Program-made: the position numbers and the translations under genes | The notes under the pieces: generated by a model | The model's database searches: none | Told to the model about the DNA's origin: nothing | Seen by the model: the letters and a program-made list of their open reading frames with translations, nothing else | Assembly (NCBI GenBank): GCA_937907035.1 | Contig: CALCTX010000348.1 | Location: 1 to 8,846 of the forward strand | Length of the DNA: 8,846 bases | Origin: an uncultured Selenomonadales bacterium | Lineage (GTDB): Bacteria > Bacillota_C > Negativicutes > Selenomonadales > Selenomonadaceae | Direction: 5' to 3' | In this document: positions 1-5,808 of the stretch, piece by piece | Layout: the number at the start of each line of letters is the position of its first letter | Position numbering within the stretch: position 1 is the stretch's first letter

Positions 1-159
1 TAAACGCTGAAAGCATCTAAGCGTGAAGCCTGCCTTAAGATGAAGTTTCTCATGTAGCAATACAGTAAGGCACCTCAAAGACGATGAGGTAGATAGGCTG
101 GGAGTGGAAGTTTGGTGACAAATGCAGCGGACCAGTACTAATAAGCCGAGGACTTAACT
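1..159 (+). rRNA. rrl: 23S ribosomal RNA, 3' end (5' part outside window)
   Basis: This is the last part of the large-subunit rRNA. It is recognised by the conserved run starting with AACGCTGAAAGCATCTAAGCG near position 3, the GATGAGGTAGATAGGCTGGG stretch near 83, and the closing GGACCAGTACTAATAAGCCG then GAGGACTTAACTT. Most of the gene lies before the window. The exact 3' end is placed by similarity to other firmicute 23S genes and could shift by a few bases. The 5S gene follows about 90 nt later, the usual order in an rRNA operon. Confidence 0.95.
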
Positions 160-224
160 TATATAGATAAGCATACAGCAAGAAAGATACTAAGATGTCA
201 TAAATGAAGTTGGATCTGTATAGT

Positions 225-246
225 TTTGAAGGTGCAAACCTTCAAA
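225..246 (+). other. 23S-5S spacer hairpin with GCAA tetraloop
   Basis: TTTGAAGGT (225-233) pairs perfectly with ACCTTCAAA (238-246) around the loop GCAA, a GNRA-type tetraloop. The stem sits just before the predicted 5S 5' end and has no following T-run, so it is not a terminator. Position and form suit a processing or spacing element of the rRNA precursor; that role is inferred. The rest of the 23S-5S spacer (160-248) has no tRNA gene and no other clear structure. Confidence 0.6.
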
Positions 247-248
247 TA

Positions 249-366
249 TCCGGTGACGTTGCCTATGTGGTTCCACCTGTTCCCATTCCGAACACAGTAG
301 TTAAGCACATAGAGGTCGAAAGTACTTGGTTGGAAACGGCCTGGGAGGATAGAAAGTTGCCGGTTA
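249..366 (+). rRNA. rrf: 5S ribosomal RNA
   Basis: Complete 5S rRNA gene of about 117 nt. It carries the conserved internal block ACCTGTTCCCATTCCGAACAC (from about 275) and the later CTGGGAGGAT segment near 341. The 5' end (CCGGTGACG, from 250) is complementary to the 3' end (GTTGCCGG, 356-363), forming terminal helix I. It follows the 23S gene in the same operon and is directly followed by a strong terminator, so it is the last gene of the operon. The ends are accurate to a few bases. Confidence 0.95.
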
Positions 367-370
367 ATAG

Positions 371-404
371 AAACAGGCCCTGACTTATGTCAGGGCCTGT
401 TTTT
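371..404 (+). terminator. Rho-independent terminator of the rRNA operon
   Basis: A perfect 14-bp stem, AAACAGGCCCTGAC (371-384) with GTCAGGGCCTGTTT (389-402), closes on the loop TTAT and runs into T residues. It lies just after the 5S 3' end and should end the rRNA transcript. The flanks extend the palindrome: the 5S tail at 360-369 is complementary to 404-413 (see findings). Confidence 0.93.
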
Positions 405-417
405 ATTAACCGGCAGG

Positions 418-446
418 TTGAGAACTCCCAGAAGAGATAATATCTT
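418..446 (+). promoter_or_regulatory. Possible sigma-A-type promoter for the chemoreceptor-like gene
   Basis: TTGAGA (418-423), then 17 nt, then TATCTT (441-446), is a fair match to the -35/-10 consensus placed just after the rRNA terminator. It would give a leader of about 100 nt. Two other -10-like boxes, GATAAT (523-528) and TATAAT (531-536), have no good -35. The TATAAT would also start transcription on top of the ribosome binding site at 542-547. No sigma-28-type motelement (TAAA-N15-GCCGATAA) was seen. The rest of 416-555 is AT-rich, with no gene. Confidence 0.3.
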
Positions 447-555
447 TAAAATTATTTTTATATAAAAAGAGGTTTTTTTTAATTCTTGTCGAATTTTTAT
501 TACGCTAAACAGAAATGTTTTTGATAATTTTATAATTTCATGGGAGGTAATATGA

Positions 556-1104
556 ATGGCAGGAGATTTTAACAATCAGGAGCTTCTTTCGTCCGTTGAG
601 GAGGTCACGACTTCTACACAGACTGTAAATGAAGCTGTTGAACAGGTTGCAAAAAGTGCGTCTGAATTGGCTAAAGCAGCTCAATTAGCAGTTGAACAAG
701 CAACTGTTTTGCAAGCAAAAAATGCTGATACGATAAAGGTCATCGACTTTATTAACAACATTGCCGGTCAGACAAATCTTCTCGGCCTTAATGCTGCTAT
801 TGAGGCAGCTCGTGCCGGTGAACAGGGTCGCGGGTTTGCGGTAGTTGCTGAAGAAGTTCGTAAGTTGGCTGAACAGTCCCGGGAAGCAACAGAAAAGATA
901 CAGATCACTCTCAATGAAATGAATAAAGCGGTTATGGAGATTTCGAAATCAATCGAATTGGCTGCGGCAATCAGTCGTGAACAGGCTGCATCAACCCAGG
1001 AGATATCGGCAAGCCTTTCCCGGGTAACGAATGCAACTGAAGGCTTGAAAGCTTTTGTTAAAGGGTTAGGAGCGACTGAAACTGTTGCAGAAAAAGCTGA
1101 ATAA
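556..1104 (+). CDS. Minimal soluble methyl-accepting chemotaxis-type signalling protein
   Basis: The 182-residue product is almost only the coiled-coil hairpin of a chemoreceptor. The tip carries the family hallmark at residues 63-108, including [20 protein letters not shown] (71-90) and [18 protein letters not shown] (91-108). The descending arm is about residues 10-88 and the ascending arm about 92-168, roughly 11 heptads each. There is no signal peptide, membrane segment, HAMP or sensor domain, so it should be cytoplasmic. Chemoreceptors of this type bind CheA and CheW through the tip; whether this one does is inferred. Start: GGGAGG at 542-547 lies 8 nt before ATG 556. An earlier ATG at 552 is out of frame and stops after six codons. 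The gene stands alone between the rRNA terminator and its own terminator. The strong ribosome binding site and symmetric arms argue against a decayed fragment, though loss of an N-terminal sensor in an ancestor cannot be excluded. Confidence 0.9.
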   Translation: MAGDFNNQELLSSVEEVTTSTQTVNEAVEQVAKSASELAKAAQLAVEQATVLQAKNADTIKVIDFINNIAGQTNLLGLNAAIEAARAGEQGRGFAVVAEEVRKLAEQSREATEKIQITLNEMNKAVMEISKSIELAAAISREQAASTQEISASLSRVTNATEGLKAFVKGLGATETVAEKAE

Positions 1105-1116
1105 TAAACAGTATTT

Positions 1117-1150
1117 AAAGAGATGGGTTTACCGGCCCATCTCTTTTTTT
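1117..1150 (+). terminator. Rho-independent terminator after the chemoreceptor-like gene
   Basis: AAAGAGATGGG (1117-1127) pairs perfectly with CCCATCTCTTT (1136-1146) around an 8-nt loop and is followed by more T residues to 1150. It lies 12 nt after the stop codon, so the upstream gene is monocistronic. Confidence 0.92.
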
Positions 1151-1193
1151 AGAAATTCTTTTTTATTGTGCAATAAAAAAGAAAAAATTCCTT

Positions 1194-1221
1194 TGCTTTT
1201 TTTGGATTAAGGCGCTATAAT
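1194..1221 (+). promoter_or_regulatory. Promoter of the tRNA-Lys gene
   Basis: A perfect -10 box TATAAT (1216-1221) lies 19 nt before the mature tRNA 5' end. A weak -35-like TTGCTT (1194-1199) precedes it by 16 nt. The position fits a short 5' leader removed by RNase P. The -10 is convincing, the -35 only partial. Confidence 0.65.
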
Positions 1222-1239
1222 ACTTAAATGTGAGTATGT

Positions 1240-1315
1240 GATTCACTAGCTCAGTTGGCAGAGCATCTGACTTTTAATCAGAGGGTCCCGGGTTCAAGTC
1301 CCGGGTGGATCACCA
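1240..1315 (+). tRNA. tRNA-Lys (anticodon UUU)
   Basis: A complete 76-nt cloverleaf with encoded CCA (1313-1315). The acceptor stem GATTCAC (1240-1246) pairs with GTGGATC (1305-1311) with one G-U pair. The anticodon arm TCTGA/TCAGA (1266-1270/1278-1282) holds the loop CTTTTAA with anticodon TTT at 1273-1275. The T arm CCCGG-GTTCAAGT-CCGGG is canonical. It reads lysine codons AAA and AAG. It forms its own unit with a promoter upstream and a terminator downstream. Confidence 0.97.
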
Positions 1316-1324
1316 GCATGTTAG

Positions 1325-1360
1325 CAGGCGTGTAAAGATTGTTTACGCGCCTGTTTTTTA
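1325..1360 (+). terminator. Rho-independent terminator of tRNA-Lys
   Basis: CAGGCGTGTAAA (1325-1336) pairs with TTTACGCGCCTG (1342-1353), 12 bp with one G-U pair and a 5-nt loop. Six T residues (1354-1359) follow. It begins 9 nt after the tRNA CCA end and separates the tRNA from the export operon. Confidence 0.9.
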
Positions 1361-1413
1361 TTTTATTTGGATAAATTGCTCGGAGTGTAAGAAAAAAAGA
1401 AGGATTTATATAT

Positions 1414-1429
1414 TATTTTCGCGAATATA
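1414..1429 (+). promoter_or_regulatory. Operator-like near-palindrome before the export operon
   Basis: TATTTTCGCGAATATA is a 16-bp inverted repeat with one mismatched pair (1417/1426) and a perfect core TTCGCGAA (1418-1425). This CG-rich core stands out in a very AT-rich 120-nt gap. The 7-bp arms ATATATT (1408-1414) and AATATAT (1424-1430) overlap it. It lies about 60 nt before the GTG start of the first operon gene, where a repressor or activator could bind. No convincing -35/-10 pair was found in 1361-1487, so the promoter itself is not placed. Regulatory use is inferred. Confidence 0.35.
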
Positions 1430-1487
1430 TTTAAGATAACATAAATTTTCCGTTGTTTTTTGTAATTTTAAAAAGGAGCCATTTATT

Positions 1488-2654
1488 GTGAAGCAAAAAT
1501 TTGTTATAGCTGTTATTTTATTGATTGTTTGCGTGGCTGGTTTTTTAGGATATGGTTTTTATCTTAATTACCGCAGCAACAGTATTATTGTAAAACAAAT
1601 GGAAAACCGTAAGATTCAGATCAGTGCGGCCAAAGTAGCTGTTAGAGATATTCATCCGACTTATCATTTGGATAATATAACTTTTACAGCAAATAATACT
1701 TTTGATGTTGTAGCTAAAGTAGATGGAACAATTGAGGAGCTTTTTGTCAAAAAAAATTCTGCGGTTAAAGCAGGAGATGAAATAGCTCGCCTGTCCAATG
1801 ATGATATTCCTTTGCAAAGAGCTCAGGCTAATAGTGCGTTGGCAAAAGCCCAGGCTGTTTTAAAACAAGCAGAGAACAGTTATTCTCGTTACAAAAAATT
1901 GTGGAAAATGGATGCAACTTCGCTGGAAAAATTAGATGAAGCTGAGGCTAATTACAGAGCATCTTTAGCAGCAGTAGAAGAAGCAGAAGCACAGCTTCAG
2001 CAGTGTTCTAACAGAGAAAATAATCTGATAGTGCGGGCGCCGGCCGACGGGCGTACAACGATAATTTACCGGAATAAAGGAAGTTACGGTATATCCGGGA
2101 CAGCGATATGTCTGATCTCTAATTTTGATCAAATGTGGTTTGCTTTGGATTTAGACGATCAAATAATTCAGCGGATTATAGCTCATAATAATTTTAATAA
2201 TTTTGAGATGAAGTTTTCCGGGAAAAGGCTGGAAAAGATTTATGATACGGAATATGCCGCCGGCAATAAAGGCGATAATCAGGTCTTCCCTGTATACGTA
2301 ACAGGGATTTATCCGGATTTGAGCAAACCGGCAGACAGGCGGCGGGTGGTTTGGCATGTTGATAATCGTTCCTGGATGTTGGAACCACGCAGTTATCAGG
2401 ACGTTACGCTTTATTCGCCGTCAACTTTCAAAGCATTGGCTGTTCCGGTCACGGCTATGATCAATGGGGATATGGGACAGGTTTTTGTTGTTGAAAAGGG
2501 GATGCTGGTTCGTCGTTCGGTAATTACAGGTATTCGGGATGATAATAATGTGGAAATCCTTGGCGGTCTTACGGAGGATGAACTAGTAGTTACATCTGGT
2601 ACGGCTAATCTTGAAGCAGGAATGATGGTTGATGTTTTGATGGAGGGAAAATAA
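1488..2654 (+). CDS. RND-type periplasmic adaptor (HlyD/MFP family), first gene of the export operon
   Basis: This 388-residue membrane fusion protein has an N-terminal membrane anchor (about 6-28), then lipoyl half-motif one (about 72-104, VDGTIEELFVKKNSAVKAGD). An alpha-hairpin follows (about 106-176, rich in Ala, Glu and Gln), then lipoyl half two (about 180-212, RAPADGRTTIIYRNKG) and a beta-barrel (about 215-312). A membrane-proximal domain closes the protein (about 314-388, VPVTAMINGDMGQVFVVEKG). This order is that of adaptors linking inner membrane pumps to TolC-like channels, implying an outer membrane. No lipobox cysteine is obvious; Cys15 lies inside the hydrophobic segment. The start is GTG 1488, with AGGAG at 1474-1478 nine nt before it. 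The next gene begins 2 nt after the stop, so it should serve the NHLP exporter downstream. Serving an unrelated RND pump is less likely, as none is adjacent. Confidence 0.88.
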   Translation: MKQKFVIAVILLIVCVAGFLGYGFYLNYRSNSIIVKQMENRKIQISAAKVAVRDIHPTYHLDNITFTANNTFDVVAKVDGTIEELFVKKNSAVKAGDEIARLSNDDIPLQRAQANSALAKAQAVLKQAENSYSRYKKLWKMDATSLEKLDEAEANYRASLAAVEEAEAQLQQCSNRENNLIVRAPADGRTTIIYRNKGSYGISGTAICLISNFDQMWFALDLDDQIIQRIIAHNNFNNFEMKFSGKRLEKIYDTEYAAGNKGDNQVFPVYVTGIYPDLSKPADRRRVVWHVDNRSWMLEPRSYQDVTLYSPSTFKALAVPVTAMINGDMGQVFVVEKGMLVRRSVITGIRDDNNVEILGGLTEDELVVTSGTANLEAGMMVDVLMEGK

Positions 2655-2656
2655 AC

Positions 2657-3610
2657 ATGGAGCAGGAAGGTCTTTTCAGTCGGGAAGCATTGAAAAAGAT
2701 GCAGTCGCCTGATAAGTTGAATACGCTTTTGCAGGTAACCGATCCGCTGGGCTGGATGGCTCTGTCGGCTGTTTTGTTGTTTTTATTGGCAGTTATTATC
2801 TGGGCTTTTATTGGTGCGTTTACGGTAAAGGCTGATGGTTATGGTTTGATATTGGATCCCGGCGGAGTGGAAAATGTGACGCATATTGCTTCGGGAAAAG
2901 TTGAGGAAATATATGTGCAACGTGGCAGTATTGTTAAAAAAGGTGATCTGTTGGCGACAATGATAAATCCTGAACAGACAGCGGACACGGTTATGGCACA
3001 TAGTGATATGTCTTTGGCCGGCAGTTACGTTGAGGCGCAGGGCCGGGCGTCGCAATATAATGCCAAGCGTTTTCAGGAAAAAATAGGCAGTGATGTTATA
3101 AGTCCTTTTGATGGGATTGTTGATGAAATAGTTGTAACAAAAGGCAGTATCGTTACAGCCGGGAATTTGATCTGTACGATCCGGCGCAATCGCGGCGGAG
3201 ATTTAAATGGTGTTGTATATGTTTCGGTTGACAAGGCAAAACGAATTGAGCCGGGGATGACGGTACAGCTGTTGCCGAATGCATCCGATGAGAGCAAGTC
3301 CGGAAGTTTGGTCGGAATAGTCCGGTCTGTTTCGCAGTATCCGGTCAATACACCGGGGATTCGCGAACAGCTGGGCAATGAATATATGGCTCAGTGGGTG
3401 TTGCAAAAGTTGCAGGGACCGGCGGTTGAGGTAAAGTTTGATCTTGTAAAGGATGCAAGTAATGAATCCGGTTATTTGTGGACTTCCGTTGTTGGCAAAA
3501 AACGACCGATAACACCGGGTACTTTTGTGAATGGTTCGGTAGTTATTGAACGTAAGCCGCCGATTGAATGGGTATTTTATCGTATAACCGATTGGCTGAA
3601 TAACAGGTGA
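2657..3610 (+). CDS. NHLP/NHLM bacteriocin system secretion protein (HlyD-like adaptor)
   Basis: The 317-residue product matches the NHLM secretion-protein family by its N-terminal pattern: LFSREALKKMQSPDKLNTLL (6-25), then TDPLGW (28-33), just before one membrane segment (about 35-55). Lipoyl halves lie near 70-103 (GKVEEIYVQRGSIVKKGD) and 147-177 (SPFDGIVDEIVVTKGSIVTAG). Only a short linker of about 40 residues lies between them, rather than a long hairpin. A beta-barrel follows (about 185-300). The C-terminal PPIEWVFYRITDWLNNR resembles the amphipathic tail of these adaptors. In the family it works with two NHLP ABC proteins to export leader-bearing peptides. The ribosome binding site GGAGGG (2642-2647) lies inside the end of the upstream gene, 9 nt before ATG 2657. 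Its stop overlaps the start codons of the next gene, showing translational coupling. Confidence 0.9.
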   Translation: MEQEGLFSREALKKMQSPDKLNTLLQVTDPLGWMALSAVLLFLLAVIIWAFIGAFTVKADGYGLILDPGGVENVTHIASGKVEEIYVQRGSIVKKGDLLATMINPEQTADTVMAHSDMSLAGSYVEAQGRASQYNAKRFQEKIGSDVISPFDGIVDEIVVTKGSIVTAGNLICTIRRNRGGDLNGVVYVSVDKAKRIEPGMTVQLLPNASDESKSGSLVGIVRSVSQYPVNTPGIREQLGNEYMAQWVLQKLQGPAVEVKFDLVKDASNESGYLWTSVVGKKRPITPGTFVNGSVVIERKPPIEWVFYRITDWLNNR

Positions 3611-5808
3611 TGATGATGGAGAATAATAAGCGAGTCAAGACGCCGCTGGTTCTCCAGATGGAAGCATGTGAATGCGGGGCTGCGGCTTTGGCGATGGTAT
3701 TGGCCTATTATAAGTTGTGGTTGCCGTTGGAGCAGCTTCGCAGAGACTGTGGCATCAGTCGTGACGGTTCAAAAGCGAAAAACATATTAAAAGCCGCCAG
3801 AAAATATAATTGTGAGGCTTACGGTTACCGTTGGCCGGCAGAATTATTGAAAGATGCAGAGTATCCGATCATCTTGCATTGGGAGTTTTCTCATTTCCTG
3901 GTTTTGGAGGGCATTGAAGACGGGAAAGTATATTTGAATGATCCGGCTTTGGGGCGACGGGAGGTTGATTGGGAAGAGTTCGTTTCTTCCTATACCGGAA
4001 TTGCTTTGGTGATCAAGCCGGGCAAAGAGTTTAAGCCGGCCGGAGAACCAGCCCGGATAGTAAAACGACTTGTTCATAAACTATGTGAAGATAAATGGTC
4101 CGTTGCTTTTGTGGGACTTATTAGTTTGGCAGTTCTTGTTCCTTCTTTGGCATCAACTGTTACAGGGCAAATATTTCTTGATGAGGTATTGACCCGTAAA
4201 CATGCAGATTGGATGTTCAGTTTAATGGTGGCCATGTTTTTGACAATGGTGGTTACCGGTATCCTGACATTCCTCAGGGCCTGGTGTCTTACACGATGGA
4301 ATCAGCGGATGACATTTATCAATTCGGCTGACTTTTTTACACATACCTTAAAATTGCCGATGGATTTTTTTAATCAGCGATATTCCGCGGAAGTAGCTTC
4401 CCGCGTCGGGTTTGCTTCCAGTATTGCATCGTTTATTTCTGGTTCGGCAGCAACGGCTGCTTTGGATTTTTTGGTAGCGTTGTTCTTCTTGTTGCTGTTG
4501 TTTCAATATAGTATTAAATTGACGCTTATCGGCCTTATCTTCAGCTTGATAAATTTAGGTGTGTTTTTGTATATCCGCCGCCGGATGACGGAGCTTCAGA
4601 TGCGCAACCAACAATACAGTGCTAAAGCATTCGGCGTTCAGATGAATGGCTTGCAGATGATCGAGACCATAAAAGCTAATGGCAATGAGGCAGATCTGTT
4701 CAGTAAAATTATCGGTTATGAGGCGAAGGTTCAGGCCAATGCTCAGGAGGTAGTTCTGACCAATCTTAATATTACGATGGTACCGCAGCTTTTAGCGGGG
4801 GTGAATTCGGCTCTTATTATGCTTGTCGGCGGTTTTTCGATAATGGAAGGTGTTATGACGGCCGGCGTTTTTATGGCGTTTCAGAATCTTATGGGTGATT
4901 TCCAGGAGCCGTTTGGACGGATCGTTGGTCTGACGCAGAATCTTCAATCGGTAGAGACTCAGATGCAACGTATGGATGATGTACGTAATTATGAGATCGA
5001 CCGTCTGAATTATCCGGAAGAACCAAAGAGCTTTAATAAAAGCCGGCTTAGCGGCGAGGTCGAATTGAAGGATGTTTCGTTTGGATATAGTGAATTGGAG
5101 GCGCCGATTCTCAAAGGAATATCCTTTACCATAAAACCTGGCAGATGGGTGGCAGTTATCGGAGCTTCCGGAAGCGGGAAATCAACATTGGGACGGATAA
5201 TTACCGGCCTTTATAAAGAATGGAGCGGTGAAATATTATTTGATGGTGTAAAGCGGGAGGATTTGCCGCATAACGTTATTGTCAATTCTGTATCAGCAGT
5301 CGAACAGGATGTGTTCCAGATTTCCGGGACAATTCGACAGAATATTACCTTGTTTGATGATACGATCCCTTTGGAAGATGTAATGCAGGCAGCGAAAGAC
5401 GCTTGTTTGCATGATGAGATATTAAAGCTCAAAGGCACTTATGATTCATTGGTCAGTGAAGGCGGCAGCAATTTCAGCGGCGGGCAGAGGCAACGTTTGG
5501 AAATTGCCCGGGCATTGGCAGGAAATCCGTCATTTTTGGTATTAGATGAAGCAACCAGTTCGCTTGATCCGATCACAGAATTTAATATTATTCGCAATAT
5601 CCGTCATCGGGGGTGCTCTTGTTTGGTAGTGGCGCATCGGTTGTCAACAATCCGTGACTGTGATGAGATAATCGTTCTTGATCATGGCGTTATTGTTGAA
5701 CGTGGCCGGCATGATAAGCTTATCATGCAAGACGGGCCTTACAGCAGACTGATAAAGATGCAGACTACGGTTTGCGATGATGATCTGGCATTGGGAGGTG
5801 ACGTCTGA
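3607..5808 (+). CDS. NHLP-family export ABC transporter with N-terminal C39 peptidase (peptidase/permease/ATPase)
   Basis: Up to 733 residues. The N-terminal C39 domain (about 10-138) has the catalytic triad Cys23 (in MEACECGAAAL), His96 (in HFLVLEG) and Asp112 (in NDPA). It should cut a leader after a double-glycine-type site. The transmembrane domain (about 160-460) has strong hydrophobic segments near 165-190, 205-225, 282-300, 303-323 and 395-425. The ATPase domain has Walker A GASGSGKST (519-527), Q-loop Gln567, signature FSGGQ (623-627), Walker B FLVLDE (643-648) and H-loop His677, so it looks active. Length and layout match NHLP exporter subunit 1. The start is ambiguous: GTG 3607 is followed in frame by ATG 3610, 3613 and 3616. 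The only Shine-Dalgarno-like bases, CAGG (3604-3607), are best spaced for ATG 3616, giving 730 residues. All four overlap or abut the upstream stop, so translation is probably coupled. It most likely pairs with the next gene's product. Confidence 0.95.
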   Translation: MMMMENNKRVKTPLVLQMEACECGAAALAMVLAYYKLWLPLEQLRRDCGISRDGSKAKNILKAARKYNCEAYGYRWPAELLKDAEYPIILHWEFSHFLVLEGIEDGKVYLNDPALGRREVDWEEFVSSYTGIALVIKPGKEFKPAGEPARIVKRLVHKLCEDKWSVAFVGLISLAVLVPSLASTVTGQIFLDEVLTRKHADWMFSLMVAMFLTMVVTGILTFLRAWCLTRWNQRMTFINSADFFTHTLKLPMDFFNQRYSAEVASRVGFASSIASFISGSAATAALDFLVALFFLLLLFQYSIKLTLIGLIFSLINLGVFLYIRRRMTELQMRNQQYSAKAFGVQMNGLQMIETIKANGNEADLFSKIIGYEAKVQANAQEVVLTNLNITMVPQLLAGVNSALIMLVGGFSIMEGVMTAGVFMAFQNLMGDFQEPFGRIVGLTQNLQSVETQMQRMDDVRNYEIDRLNYPEEPKSFNKSRLSGEVELKDVSFGYSELEAPILKGISFTIKPGRWVAVIGASGSGKSTLGRIITGLYKEWSGEILFDGVKREDLPHNVIVNSVSAVEQDVFQISGTIRQNITLFDDTIPLEDVMQAAKDACLHDEILKLKGTYDSLVSEGGSNFSGGQRQRLEIARALAGNPSFLVLDEATSSLDPITEFNIIRNIRHRGCSCLVVAHRLSTIRDCDEIIVLDHGVIVERGRHDKLIMQDGPYSRLIKMQTTVCDDDLALGGDV

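Noticed and set aside
160..248. tRNA gene in the 23S-5S spacer
   Set aside because: No cloverleaf can be drawn; only one short hairpin is present.
471..530. Homopolymer T-run and nearby A-run as a second terminator or regulatory leader
   Set aside because: No stable GC stem precedes the T-run, so it is taken as ordinary AT-rich spacer.
552..572. Alternative ATG start at 552 before the chemoreceptor-like gene
   Set aside because: It is out of frame and stops after six codons. Its spacing of 4 nt from GGGAGG is also too short, while ATG 556 is well spaced.
390..575. Minus-strand open frame across the rRNA terminator and the chemoreceptor leader
   Set aside because: It is made of AT-rich low-complexity sequence and the terminator stem, with no ribosome site or recognisable motif.
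1240..1487. tRNA-Lys as an integration site for a mobile island carrying the export operon
   Set aside because: No copy of the tRNA 3' end, no integrase and no flanking direct repeat is seen, and the tRNA keeps its own terminator. Only the far side, outside the window, could revive this.
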